A stretch of 64,000 bases of DNA, taken from NCBI GenBank assembly GCA_037693485.1, contig CM075353.1:62763501-62827500 (forward strand), in the 5' to 3' direction. A program made the position numbers and the translations under genes. The notes below the pieces were generated by a model. That model was given only the letters and a program-made list of their open reading frames with translations. It made no database searches and was not told the DNA's origin. Positions 22,626 to 34,302 of the stretch are shown here, piece by piece (the first letter of the stretch is position 1; every line of letters starts with the position of its first letter). The DNA is from Kitagawia praeruptora. Lineage: Eukaryota > Streptophyta > Magnoliopsida > Apiales > Apiaceae.

Positions 22626-25414
22626 GTGTCGGAAGAAATAAATATGGAGTTAATATCAGAAATCACGGAGGAAGAGGTGAAGTGTGCTGTATTTTTTATG
22701 CATCCAGAGAAGTCTCCAGGGGTGGATGGCTTTAACCCTGCCTTTTATCAATCTTTTTGGGGTGTGGTGAAACAAGATGTGACTCAGTTTTGTCAAAGTT
22801 TTATGTCTACGGGAGAACTACCAGCAGGAGTCAATCAGACGTTAATATGTCTTATGCCAAAGATCAAAGTACCTCAAACGATGGGAGATTTGCGCCCGAT
22901 ATCTTTATGTAATGTGTTGATGCGGATATTGTCGAATGTGCTATCTAATAGACTAAAATCATGTCTTGGTTCCATTATTTCTGAGACAAAGCGCGTTCAT
23001 TGAGGGACGATTGTTGTCAGATAATGCATTGATAGGGTTTGAAGTGAATCATTATATGAAGCGAAAAAAGCAAGGGAAATATGGAGTGGCAGGATTGAAG
23101 GTGGATATTTCAAAGGCCTATGATAGGTTAGAATGGGGTTTCGTTGAAAATATGTTTCATAGGTTTGGTTTTCATCAAATTTGGGTTGATTGAGTGATGA
23201 AGATGATTAACTCAGTATCATACAATTTTACACATATTGGCCAGGAGTTTGGTGATGTCATTCTAACTCGTGGTCTTCGATAAGGGAACCCGATTTCACC
23301 CATACATATACATTTTGTGTGTTGAAGGCTTAAGTGCAATGATTAGACGAAATGAGAATGTTGGTCTTATACATGGATGTGCTGTTACAAGGGGAGCTCC
23401 TATGATTTCACATCTTCTATTTGCGGACGACTGTTACTTCTTTTTTAGAGCAATGGATGCGGAGACGAATGTGATGAAGAGAATTTTGAACAGATATGAA
23501 GAAGTATCGGTGCAAGTTGTGAATTTTATGAAGTCTACAGTTGTTTTTTCACCAAATACGACTGAAGTGGACCGTAAACAGGTGTGTGATCAGCTTGGTG
23601 TTAAAGAAGTAAATCAGTCGGGTACTTATCTGGGTATGCCGATGATAGTAGGACGAAGGAAGGTGTCTACTTTGAAGTTTTTGGTAGGAAAGGTGGATCA
23701 GAAGCTTCAGACATGATGAACAAGAATATTTCGAAGGTTGGGAAGGTAACCCTTTCAAAAACAGCTGCTCAAACTATTCCTAATTTTTGGATGAGTTTGT
23801 TTTGATCCCTAGAGAGATTGTTGATAAGATTGAAAAGAGTATGAATGCGTTCTGGTGGGGGACTAAGGGTGGCAAATGGTGGTATAAAGTGGATGGCATG
23901 GGACAGGATTTGTGATGTCAAAGAGGAAGGAGGGTTAGGTTTCAAAAAATTGAGTGAATTTAATATAGCTATGCTTGCAAAACAAGCTTGGCGATTGATA
24001 AATAATGTCAATCCATTGGTCACTCAAATAATGAAGGCTAGATACTATCCGAATGTAGATTTTTTGCAGGCCTCATTGGGTGTTAATCCGAGTTATGTTT
24101 GGCGTAGTATTCTTGAGGCCCAGGAAGTAGTGTCGAAAGGCTGTAGGAGGCGTATTGGTGATGGCAAAGATACGAGAGTATGGGAGGTTCCTTGGCTGCC
24201 AAGTGCGGATAATGGCTGTCTTACAAGCATTATGTATTCAGATTTGGAAACAGTGACAGTGGGTAGTCTATTGAGTATGGATGGGAATAGTTGGGATGAA
24301 GAGATTCTTAATGATTTGTGTAATGAGAGAGAGACAAAGCTCTTATACAGCAGATACCAGTCCCTATGAGACGTAGACCAGATTCATGGTTCTGGTTACC
24401 TGAAAACAAAGGTGATTTTTTTGTTCGTAGCTGCTATAGAATACTTCGTGGTGAATTTGAATGTCAGGAGGGTCAGTTTTGGAAGAGGTTATGGGGTTTG
24501 AAGTTACCAGGTAAGGTATCAATTTTTCTATGGAGAGTGGGGAGAGGTGTGCTTCCTACAGCAGTTGAGTTAGTTAAAAAGAGGGTAAGTATATTACCAC
24601 AATGTACGTGGTGTCATAGTTAGATGGAGGATGTAACACATGTGTTGTTTTACTGCTGTTTTGCTCGACAATTGTGGGAGGATACAGGGCTATATCAAGT
24701 AGTGTTCACAGGTGAGGAGGAGACTGGTATGGAGATAGTCAAACGTGTACTTACTTTGGCTACAAAGTATCAGTGTGTGATGTTTGGGTTGTTTTGTTGG
24801 GAATTGTGGGTGAGGAGGAACAAATGGGTGTGGGAGAAGGTTGTTATGTCGACGTTTGAGGTAAAACATATGGCCATGAACTTGTTATCTGAATGGAATC
24901 GGGCTAGATTGGATCGGGAGAAGCATCAGAACATGATAAGAGAAGCTCATAAACGAACCTGGACCAAACCACCAGCTGGGTGGATAAAGATTAATATCGA
25001 TGCTGCTTGTCCTCCAGGAAGTAATTTCGTAGCTGTTGGTTATGTAGTACGGGATGGTTGTGGTGCATTTTTACGGGCTCGTAGTAATATTATTGCAGGT
25101 ATAAGGACGCCAAGGGAGGCGGAGGCTATAAGTATGTAAGAAGCATTGTCGTGGGTCAAGGACTGGAGGTACAAATAGTATGTGTTTGATCAGATTCAAA
25201 ATTGTTGATAGACGCTATTCATATACCAGGTGGGAAGTCTTTGTTTGATACAATCATTGATGATTGTAGTGAATTGGTTAAACACTATGAAGAAGTGGTA
25301 TTTCAGTTGTGGCTCACGAGATTACTCGAGCTGCATGTTCTAGTTCAAGTATAAGGGAATGGTATGATACTGCCCATGAGTTCATTATGTGTAACCTTGA
25401 GATGGATTCATTAA
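22626..25414 (+). pseudogene. LINE ORF2 remnant (reverse transcriptase, RNase H)
   Basis: Successive in-register fragments show the RT fingers/palm (KSPGVDGFNPAFYQSFW, DLRPISLCNV), ISKAYDRLEW, the catalytic FADD box at about 23408-23430, the zinc-binding zf-RVT region (LPGKVSIFLWRVGRGVLP, about 24490-24680) and an RNase H domain (INIDAACPPG...EAEAISM, about 24970-25140). Breaks: a frameshift near 22984, TGA 23191-23193 and TGA 23714-23716 where family members have Trp, TAA 23281-23283 where RQGxPLSP is expected, and stops at 24621 and 25137. The apurinic endonuclease half is absent. Long dead. Confidence 0.85.
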
Positions 25415-26806
25415 GAGTAAAAAGCACTTCGTGTACTTGAACTATGCCGAAATCTGCACTTGGGATACTATAGTTCAAAAACCCCTACTTGTAATATCGC
25501 ACTTTCAAACTTTCTGCAATGTGTGTACTTCCGTCAATTTGGCTCTAACGCCGTTACTTTGGCGAGGGCATTTTGGTCCTTTTAACTGTAAGCATATTAT
25601 TACCCCCAAATTGTATCGTATTTACCCCAAATCATTTCTCTATCATTATTCTCATTTCATTGTCGATCAATTATGTTATAAAATCCAGCCCCATCCCCTA
25701 TCAATTATGTTATGAAATCTCTCTCAAAAATCTCTCTCAATATCTCTCTCTATCTCCCTCCCTAATCTGTATCTCTCTCCTGTGGCTATTATCTCTCTCC
25801 CTTTCTGATTTCTCTCCCCCTGTTTATTCCTTCCCTCTCCCCTGCTAATGGTATTGTCGACGGTGGTGATGTGTAAACAGTACCACGTGTGTGGGTATGT
25901 GGCTGCTGCGAGTTTATGATGGGTGTGTGTGTCGAAGTTAGTACGTGTGTGTGTATTTCTGCGTTGATTGTGTTTGTGTTGCAGCAGTGGTATTTCCAGG
26001 TGTGTGTTGAATTTCGAGTGTGTGTATGGCTAGATTCTAGTGTTAGAAATTGCGAGTTTACGTGTAGTCCGTATGTAATTGTAGTAATTTGTATGGTCGA
26101 GTCTCTGTGATGAGCTCTGCTTTCTTCGTTGTTTCGATTCTAGTCGAGGTGGGTGTCCAGTAAATTGTGATGTGTGTGTAGTGTGCGTATGTGCGTGCGT
26201 GTGTATGTAATCAGGTGTATAGAGGGCTAATTTAAGTGGAGGAGGGAGACATGCTTTGGTGTTCGAGGACCATTATTGGTCTCCACTGGAAGTTTGTCAC
26301 CATCGTCCATGACCTCCGGTTTTGCAGTGGTGGAGTGGAGACGGAGGCATGGCGTGAGGAAGAGATGAGATGCGGCAGGGTGAATGAAAGAGGAGAAGGG
26401 AGTGGGCTGGCGAGTTGAATGTTTCGGGAGGTTGATTAACGGAGGTGATGGGTTGGTGGTGTTGCAGTACAGGTGGGTCAACGGAGAGTAGGAAGACGGT
26501 GGTGAAAGGCGGTGAGATGGCAAGGCTGTGGTGGACAAAGGAGAATGATGTTCTGTAGAGTCTTGTTTGGTACCTTAAGGACATGACTGTTGCAATTTAA
26601 AAGTTCATCAATGGTAGATTGTAGTTTCAAGAAGAAGATGACTAGTAAAAAGATTGTTTTACCCCTATTATAGTTAACGGTGTTAACCTGTTTTACACAA
26701 AGTGTAAAGAAAATTAAAATCCAGTATTGGAAGTAGGGGTTTTTGAAATTCAGTATCCCAAGTGCAGATTTCGTGAAAATTCGAGTACATGAAGTGCTTT
26801 TTACTC
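25415..26806. mobile_element. Non-autonomous MULE, 9-bp TSD ATTCATTAA
   Basis: 1392-bp insertion in the LINE 3' region. Perfect 9-bp TSD ATTCATTAA at 25406-25414 and 26807-26815, the length made by Mutator-like transposases. Long terminal inverted repeats (start GAGTAAAAAGCACTTC) pair over about 75 bp. The interior has a CT-rich tract (about 25715-25850) then GT-rich and purine-rich DNA that looks unlike the AT-rich surroundings. There is no transposase ORF. The interior could be captured host sequence (Pack-MULE), but I recognise no protein in it. Confidence 0.88.
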
Positions 26807-26854
26807 ATTCATTAATATAAGCAAGTACGTTTGTTTCAAAAAAAAAAAAAAAAA

Positions 26855-28060
26855 TACCACAACATGTACCATTTTAATCCATCTTAAATTACTGTTTTGA
26901 CCTTCTACATTCATTAATACACATAAATTAAAATTCGTATTTAATATGTTTATTTAATACTATCTACTTAATTATAACACTTTCGTTACATTGCAATTAA
27001 TTATATCTAACTAATTATACATGAATGTATATGTATAATCAATATTTACATAGAATCGCATTAAAAATTAGAAATTTATAATTGATTTACATATTTTTCT
27101 GCAAAGTACAATATATTTATGTAATAACTAAGCATTCGAAGAAGTTTGTGCCTATCACGAGTATAGAAGGCTTAGAACTCATTATAAGTGATCTAACATT
27201 ATTGAAGAAATAATATTGGAACATTAAATTCAGATTATTAACTACATATTTTTGCTATGTAATCTACAGAATAAATTAATTTTGTGTACTGTAATTTTGT
27301 ATTTTTACTTTATTGAAATGTGTAATAAAATATTTTTTTAATATTTTCTTGGCTCTTGTGCAGTATTTGACATTCAATAATATCGAATAAAACAAATACA
27401 TGACTCTGAGCACTTTGCGAAAATAAATTTAAAAAAAAATAAAGGACACATCTGAATGTTTTAACCAAAATCGAAGATCATGAAAAGGGGACAAAATAAA
27501 CGTTGGTTAAAAAAGAACGCGACAAACTAAAAAAATTTAGTTGTCCGAATTGAAATAAGATCGAGACAATGGGTAAAATAAGTCCTTATGTACTTATTTT
27601 CGAGTAAAAATTTTATATTTTGATAAAAAAAAAAAAAATATACAAGTATTTAATATATATTAAAAATTTAAAAGTTGCAAAAAAAAAAAGTTAACATTTT
27701 CAAAAAAAAGTTAAGAATCTTAATTTTGTCTTAAAATAAGTTGACTTATTCTTAAAAAATAAATTTCCAAACAGCCCAATATGGTGGCATTAATATACTT
27801 TTTGTGACATGAAATCCTGCAAAACTTTAATTTCACCTTTTTTGTGACTCGAAATCCTGCAAAACTTTAATTTCACTGAATGACTTATGTTGCACTTTGA
27901 ACTTAAGTTATATCGCAATTTTTAAATTTAAAATAAATTAGATGATAATTCAGTGACTAAAATCATTTATAAAAATAATAAAAACAAATATAGTAGTTCC
28001 TCTTCTGATACATGCGCTGATGCCCATTACACTACTAGCAGCATAGTACTTGTAGTAGAA
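26855..28060. other. AT-rich intergenic DNA, no gene seen
   Basis: No convincing ORF on either strand. Contains A-runs and one short tandem duplication (27801-27877). Confidence 0.6.
27801..27877. repeat. 40-bp tandem duplication
   Basis: Two units offset by exactly 40 bp (27801 and 27841), sharing GAAATCCTGCAAAACTTTAA, with two mismatches near the start. Confidence 0.9.
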
Positions 28061-29231
28061 ATCTGTTTGTTACTGGGGACTGGGGAGAACCTCCAAGCAA
28101 ATAAGTAAATAACCAATTACAGGACTAGAGGAGGTAAAAGCCAGCAGAAATGAAAATAAGATAAACACAAAGCTATAAAAGAAAAAAGGTGGCAGGAAAG
28201 AAAGGGCAGTGAATGTGGTGTGAACTCCATACTTTAATCTTTTGCAGGTTTTAAGTAGCAGAAAGAACAATAGCATTACTACACGGCTTGTATTTCACTT
28301 TCTTTCCTTGTTGAATCACACTATGCTATACGGCTTTATTCACGTGTAATCCCTGTACCATACACTAGCGAGCAAACACTACTTTGTGGTATGTTGTTAA
28401 TATGCATTTAACGGACCTCCTTATTTACTAATCGATCAGAAGTTCTGATTAAAAGATCTTTAAAGCAAAAAACGCTAGTCTAATCTCGAATCTTAAGTAA
28501 TCCAGAATAAATGTTCGCTAAACACAAACAAAGGCATCAAACACTTTGCAGTACACTATCAAAATCACACAGAACAGTCTATGTTTATGCATAAACATTG
28601 TGTGCAAAACCTGCCAAGATCATCAATTATTATACAACACTAGAGCCCCAGTCCTCTGTGTGTCGATTTGTTCAAAGCAATATATACACAGTATATAGGG
28701 CAAGGCCTGCACAGTCCTTGCCTTAAATATTAAAAACCTCTCATAGCACCTTTCGTTGTCCTACAAACACTGTCCAATTTTGACAGGTACCACTCCCCCC
28801 ACCCACTTTCTCTTCTAACCAAACGCCCTCGCCCAGTACCTGTACTGTCTTTTTGTCCTTTAATATTTTAACAACTCCCAATAGTATTCTCTCCCTCATT
28901 TACAAGTCCTTTTTTAAAAAAAATATGCATATTAAGAAAAAGGTCTGTTAGATAAGTTTTTTTAATAAATAACTTTAATAAATACTTTGTAAAATGTGAA
29001 TACAGTTAAGTTTTAAAGAAGAAATATAAATATAGGGGTAATTTTGAAAAATTAGACTTAAATTTATATATAAAGAAGAGATATTTGTATGGAAAGAAGA
29101 GGGAGACATGTAATTTAGAATAATAATTTTTTTAGACATATATTTTGGGACCGAGAAATACTAATGTATTTTACATGCAATCCAAACACTACTGCCTACT
29201 GGGCCACTACCAAACACGCTTATCTTTTTTT
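28061..29231. other. Intergenic DNA, no gene seen
   Basis: Somewhat richer in GC between 28250 and 28860 than its flanks, with no ORF over about 70 codons and no recognised repeat ends. It could hold a promoter or noncoding transcript; nothing in the sequence shows it. Confidence 0.45.
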
Positions 29232-29239
29232 ATCAAACC

Positions 29240-29748
29240 CAGTGTTCCAGAATTCGCTAGGCAGAGCTAGGCGATTGAGGTACCGCCTAGGGATTAATTG
29301 GGTAGGCGGGGATTAATCGGACGGATTAATCGGAGCATTAATCGGTTGTATTTAAATATTATTTTTAATATTTATATTTATATAATATTATAATTACAAA
29401 ATATATCATATATCAATTTTTTATTGCCCGGATAAAAACAATCTTAAGTTCTTAACCAAGTAGATATCAATTTCCCAAATATTTTTGTCAATTTTTGACT
29501 TTTTCAACGATTTTTACCATTTTTTCGCCATTTTTTGTCGATTTTTGACTTTTTCAGCAATTTTTATTATTGCCCGCCTCAGTCCGCCTCAGCCCGCCTC
29601 GGACCGCCTTGGCCGCCTAATACCGATTTTGATCGATTTTTCAAAAAAACGTGTAATTGTCCGTCTAAGGCCGCCTCGGGGCGTTTTACCACTGCCTAGC
29701 GCCAAGGCGCCGCCTAGACGGCCGCCTGGGCCGATTTTTAGAACACTG
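29240..29748. mobile_element. Non-autonomous hAT element, TSD ATCAAACC
   Basis: 509 bp with ends CAGTGTTC...GAACACTG and a perfect 8-bp TSD ATCAAACC (29232-29239, 29749-29756), the hAT target-duplication length. The interior has subterminal GCCGCCT / GATTAATCGG words in both orientations. There is no transposase; the open frames over it are only low-complexity translations. Confidence 0.9.
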
Positions 29749-29756
29749 ATCAAACC

Positions 29757-30221
29757 TAGGGCTGTAAACGAGCCGAGCCGAGCTGAACACTGGCCAGGCT
29801 CGGCTCGAGCTCGACCGAGCCGTAAAATTCAAGCTCGAAGCTCGGCTCGACACATATGTGATATGTTCGAGCTCGGCTCGAAAGCTCGAATCAATTTCAC
29901 TAATTATCAACAAAAGCTCGAATACCTTAAGTTCGGCTCGAGCTCGACTCGATTAATATATAAAAATATTAAATATTTATATAAAAATATGTAAATAACA
30001 TAAAAATAATATATAATTAACAAAAAATATATATAAATAATAAAATATATATAAGCTCGATTAGGCTCGCGAGCCATACGAATTGAGTAATATGAAGCTC
30101 GAGCTCGGCTCGGTCAACTATTCGAATAGCTCGAGCTCGACTCGATTATTATCGAACCGAATTCGAATATTTTACGAGAGCTCGAGAAGCTCACGAACAA
30201 TTTGGCTCATTTACACCCCTA
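29757..30221. mobile_element. hAT-like MITE with GAGCTCG subterminal repeats
   Basis: Ends TAGGGCTGTAAACGAGCC and, reverse-complemented, TAGGGGTGTAAATGAGCC. Many GAGCTCGGCTCG words sit near both ends, and the middle is AT-rich. It directly abuts the TSD of the previous element; the right flank ATTCAAACC resembles the left flank ATCAAACC with one extra base and a one-base offset, so its own TSD is degenerate. Same end type as 32043-32754 and 36697-41538. Confidence 0.72.
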
Positions 30222-30795
30222 AATTCAAACCTATACACTATACGTCTCAACTTTTTCTTGTTTCTTTCACTGTTTTGGAATTTCCATATTCACACGGTAT
30301 ACCAATCAAATACTACAAACTTTGATAAAAATCTTTTCTCTTCTCTATCATTACCTTTTCTTTTCTTTTGATTTTCCCAAAACCGGTTTGGCGTGACTCC
30401 ACAACAACTAGTGTACGTATAGGATAGGAGTAGTATTACTAGTACTAGCTTATAACTCATGCAAAATATGAGTTACTTTTAATTTTTTATAATTTATTTA
30501 TAATATAATATAATATTATAAATATTAATTTAAATATGTTATTGATTCGAATCTTACCTTATATATAATAATTTTTAGTATTAAATATAAATTAATATGT
30601 TATTGGCGGTAATCGAACCTTGAACCTTTGCATATAACAACTTTTAGTATTGTTATATCTAACGGTTATGATCTATTTGAGTTGCTGATCTAACGGTGAT
30701 AAATGAGGGATAACCAAAAATGAGGATAACAAAAAAGGGGTAACCAATTACAAATTATACCCCTTTTGCTTATTATAATATAGTATAGATATAGA
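30222..30795. other. AT-rich intergenic DNA
   Basis: No gene. 30520-30660 contains two diverged copies of a ~75-bp unit (TGTTATTG..., CGAAcCTT..., ATATAAcAA, TTTTAGTATT). Confidence 0.5.
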
Positions 30796-30804
30796 TTTAG
30801 TTAT

Positions 30805-30993
30805 GGGTTTGTCTAAGTGTGTCCAAGGACACATGCTAAGAATTCGTGTTTGATGAGTTGTCAAATTTTAATTGGTAGATATTTATGTGAATGCAGGGGA
30901 TCCATCATTATTAATGAAATCCCAACTAATCAAAATTTGACAACTAAGTTAGCACGGATTCTTAGCATGTGCCCTTGGACACACAAAAATGAG
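30805..30993. mobile_element. Small MULE-type MITE, 9-bp TSD TTTAGTTAT
   Basis: 189 bp flanked by perfect 9-bp repeats TTTAGTTAT (30796-30804, 30994-31002). Inner inverted repeats pair GTGTGTCCAAGGACAC (from 30817) with GCCCTTGGACACAC (to 30984) and continue inward, so it folds as a long hairpin. The outermost dozen bases of the two ends are poorly paired. Confidence 0.8.
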
Positions 30994-31288
30994 TTTAGTT
31001 ATTTACTCACCATCGTTCGTTGAAGCATTTCCCAAACTAACCTAGTTCCCCGTTTGTTTTCCCAAACTAACCTAGTTTGTACAATCATTCCCAAACTAAC
31101 CTAGTTTACTATTCAAACTCAGTTTTTTGGTTTTTTTTTCTTTTATTAGTTTTCTTAATTCATTTACTATTAATTTTATGTATATAAAATATTATATAAA
31201 TATATAATAAAATTCTGATAAACTTTAAAATGAAAATATAAATATTAAAAACAATACATTTAATAAATAATAATAATAATAATAATAA

Positions 31289-31378
31289 TGCCCCCATGTA
31301 TGCACATCAATTCACCAAAAAATCCACAAATACGCCTTGTCAAGATTTAATTAGTCAATTTATTTGCATGCATGGGGG

Positions 31379-31380
<2 letters not shown>
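31289..31380. mobile_element. Nested 92-bp palindromic MITE-like unit
   Basis: Ends TGCCCCCATG...GCATGGGGGCA. It sits between (TAA)n on its left and (TTA)n on its right, within the loop of the larger fold-back element. Confidence 0.6.

Positions 31381-31449
<69 letters not shown>
31381..31449. repeat. (TTA)n microsatellite
   Basis: About 23 TTA units. The left side of the nested unit carries a shorter (TAA)n (31263-31288), so the microsatellites are also in inverted orientation. Confidence 0.95.
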
Positions 31450-31788
31450 TTACGAATATAACCAATCATACGGTGATACATATTAATTTATTAAAGACCG
31501 TACAAGATGTAGTTCGCCTATTTTATTATTATTATTTATTAAATGTATTGTTTTTAATATTTATATTTCCATTTTAAAGTTTATCAGAATTTTATTATAT
31601 ATTTATATAATATTTTATATACATAAAATTAATAGTAAATGAATTAAGAAATTTAATAAAAGAAAAAAAACCAAAAAACTGAGTTTGAATAGTAAAGTAG
31701 GTTAGTTTGGGAATGATTGTACAAACTAGGTTAGTTTGGGAAAACCAACGGTGAACTAGGTTATTTTGGGAAATGATTCCTCGTTCGT

Positions 31789-32034
31789 GTATGTTCCCAA
31801 AGAGTAACTATTTAAAGCCGTACGCTCCTCCTTTTGTGGGACCACGTACCCCACCTCTGTCGCTAAACAACGGCATTTGCGCGAGTCCTACGTGTCAGAC
31901 AACACCTGTCACTTTCAATCATCTTTCGTTGACCCGATATTGCGTATCGTTTCTACGTAAAGAAAACGAAACGGATACTTTTCATGGCCCCACTCCGGAA
32001 CGACTTCAATTCAATTTAATTTTTAACAAAATTA
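31789..32034. other. Single-copy-looking intergenic DNA
   Basis: No repeat ends and no ORF above 90 codons. Base composition is more balanced than the flanks. It may be ancestral intergenic sequence downstream of the RING gene. Confidence 0.4.
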
Positions 32035-32042
32035 AACCCAAC

Positions 32043-32754
32043 TAGGGCTGTCAATGGATCGGATATCCGGTCCGATCCGATCCGATCCAAAGGCTAATGG
32101 AGTGGATATGGATCATATAAAAAAAAATCCGATCCGGGAAAAATCCGATCCGAAAAAGATCCGAAGACTAATGGAGCGGATATGGATTTGATATGATCCG
32201 ATCCGTTAAAAATCCGATCCGGTTATATATATATATATATATATTACATAATTTATTTTATAAATATATTTATATATTAAAAAAGAAAAAATAGAAGACA
32301 GTGGACTTATTGTAATTGGACTAATAGCTTAGCTTTCAAGAGACAACATTCTGATATAAATATTGCCTATCTACATTTAAACATGAAAATGGTGGTAACC
32401 TGCGGCTAACCTGCTAATATGCTAAACACGAATATTATTTGCTATGTCCAACAAAAATTGATTCATACTGCATATGCATATAAAGACTTGTAATATTTTG
32501 TTTTTGTACTTTATATTTCAAAATGTTGCTATTATTATTCGTAAATTATTGAATTAAACTAAAGGTTTTTTTCTTTATATATAAACGGATCGGAGCTCCG
32601 ATCCGATAATCCGTGATCCTAATGGATCCGGATATGGATCATGTTGAAAATAATTCGGCTATGATCCGATCCGAATCCGAATCCGGTAAAATTAAATGGA
32701 TCAGGATATGGATCATGCCTGATCCGATCCAGATCCGATCCATTGACAGCCCTA
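32043..32754. mobile_element. hAT-type MITE, TSD AACCCAAC
   Basis: 712 bp with ends TAGGGCTGTCAATGGATC at both termini (inverted) and a perfect 8-bp TSD AACCCAAC (32035-32042, 32755-32762). Many GATCCG words lie next to both ends; the middle is AT-rich with a TA run. No transposase. A related, decayed copy starts near 63563. Confidence 0.9.
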
Positions 32755-32973
32755 AACCCAACAACATCAAAGTAAAAATAACATTGAGCAACTATTAGGT
32801 GAGGTTGAACATTGAAACCTTATAAACTTGTGAATAATATTTAAATTTGTGCAAAAGCGAGAAAAAGGATGATTAAGAAGAGATAAGAAAGATGACATTG
32901 CCCAAGTGGAGTATTTTTTAACTCATCATCAGGTAACAATGTAACTAAATAATGTAACAAGAACTAGTCCTAG

Positions 32974-34041
32974 TTAGCTACACAAGTTGACATGAAGAGT
33001 AGCGTTTTTGGCGGATTTACAAATGGGACAAGTATGCAGAGACGATCCACACAGACTACACAAACACAAATGCCTGCACGGCAGCACCAACACGCACGAT
33101 TCCTCTTGTCCACAGTTCCTGCACAACCGATTGCTCACTCCACCATCATCAAGCCTGTTTCCGTCTTGGTAATTGCTACCGCAACACCACGACGACTCAG
33201 CAGCAGCAGCAGCAGCAATCAAACAATCGTCGTTAGGGTGAAAGTACTGGACACGATGATTACATAATAATACTTGTTCCAGATTGCTCCGGAGTGCATT
33301 AGCCGTGGCCTCGTTCGATTCAGCCAAGTCTCTCCATATCTGATTTTCTACGCACACAGATTTCACTTTATCTTCTAACATGCAATTTAATTTCCCAATT
33401 TTTTCAATCTCTTGTTCTTTTGCCTTGAGTCTCTTGACTATTCCTTCCTCAACCGCTGACATAATAATTCTCTTCCAGTTTCGCTTCCTCCGTTGTTGCA
33501 ACTCTAATCTCATCTTCTCAGTCTGTAATTAATCAACAAATAATTCATTAATTCATCCAACAACAACATATATGTGATTTAGATAATGAGGATGCTTACA
33601 TGTTGAGCGATGAAATGATCCATCTCTAACTGCTGCTGCTGCTGGATCTGAAGCCAGATATCTTGGCCGACAAAGGTGTTGACACTCTGTAACGGATGAT
33701 GATTCATCTCATCTCTCCTTCGCTTTCGACACACCGGAAAATTACAGGTAAGCCCACTCTCCGTCATGCCGGAACCGTACACCGGAACAAAACTCTCCGT
33801 CGTCGTGCCGGAAATCAACGGCACTCCTCCGTAACCAACCGGAGAACCGTACACGTTTGCATTCCCATCCATAACAATCCTGTACGTACATTAACAAAAA
33901 ATCAACATCTACATATATATATATATACAAAACGGAGAAAATAACGGCAAGGATTAAAATGAAAAAATCAAGTACATACTTGTTGCCGATTAATTGAGGT
34001 GAAAACAGACTCATATGACGACCTTGAGCTTCAACCGCCAT
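32974..34041 (-). CDS. BOI/BRG-type RING finger E3 ubiquitin ligase, three exons
   Basis: Host gene on the minus strand. Exons: 33980-34041, 33600-33879, 32974-33522; introns of 100 and 77 nt are GT-AG and keep the frame (62 + 280 + 549 nt, 296 codons). The protein starts MAVEAQGRHMSLFSPQLIGN, typical of the BOI-related family; then a variable region; the conserved block FIAQHTEKMRLELQQRRKR spanning the second junction; a predicted coiled coil with KLKAKEQEIEKIGKLN and VENQIWRDLAESNEATANALR; and a C-terminal C3HC4 RING (CRNC...CRHLCLCSLC...CPIC) ending in VNLCS. In Arabidopsis, BOI and BRG1-3 are E3 ligases that limit cell death and bind DELLA proteins; the same role here is inferred. Length matches the family and no damage is seen. 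Which family member it is cannot be told from sequence alone. Confidence 0.93.
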
Positions 34042-34302
34042 ATATGTATAGATATATATATCAATCTCTATCTGTTTCTCTTTGAAAAAGGTACTTTTCT
34101 TGATTATCGTCTTGTATAGATGATAAATGCTGTGGTGGTGGTGTGTATAAATCGTGAGGCGTTACGGTTGGAGGAAAATGAATCAAGAGCATGAAAATTA
34201 AAAGAATGCGGTGAGGTGGGGGTGTGTGTTTCTTTTATAATCACGTAGAGAGAGAGGGGGAGGGAGAGATATATATAATACGGAGTATATATTTTTTGTT
34301 TT
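34042..34302 (-). promoter_or_regulatory. 5' UTR / proximal promoter of the RING gene
   Basis: 260 bp between the ATG and the nearest MITE. On the minus strand it contains a CT-rich tract (about 34246-34270) of the kind common in plant core promoters. No clear TATA box can be fixed. Extent is inferred from position. Confidence 0.4.

Larger units (their letters stand above)
22620..26854 (+). mobile_element. 5'-truncated L1-type LINE, split by a MULE
   Basis: Only the second half of ORF2 and the 3' end are present: RT, zinc-binding region and RNase H at 22626-25414. The 3' UTR resumes at 26816 after the inserted MULE and ends in a 17-nt poly(A) (26838-26854). The lost 5' part is typical of target-primed reverse transcription. 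No confident TSD is seen. Confidence 0.85.
31021..31780. mobile_element. 760-bp fold-back element, TSD TCGTTCGT
   Basis: Near-perfect long palindrome: arm 31024-31288 (CATTTCCCAAACTAACCTAG...) is the inverted copy of about 31510-31776. The flanking direct repeat TCGTTCGT (31013-31020, 31781-31788) is 8 bp. The AACTAACCTAGTT-type words are repeated three times in each arm. The centre holds a nested small palindrome (31289-31380) and a (TTA)n run. No ORF. Confidence 0.82.

Noticed and set aside
29485..29994. 169-codon open frame
   Set aside because: Crosses the boundary of two hAT-type elements and encodes only their GCC/GAGC repeat words.
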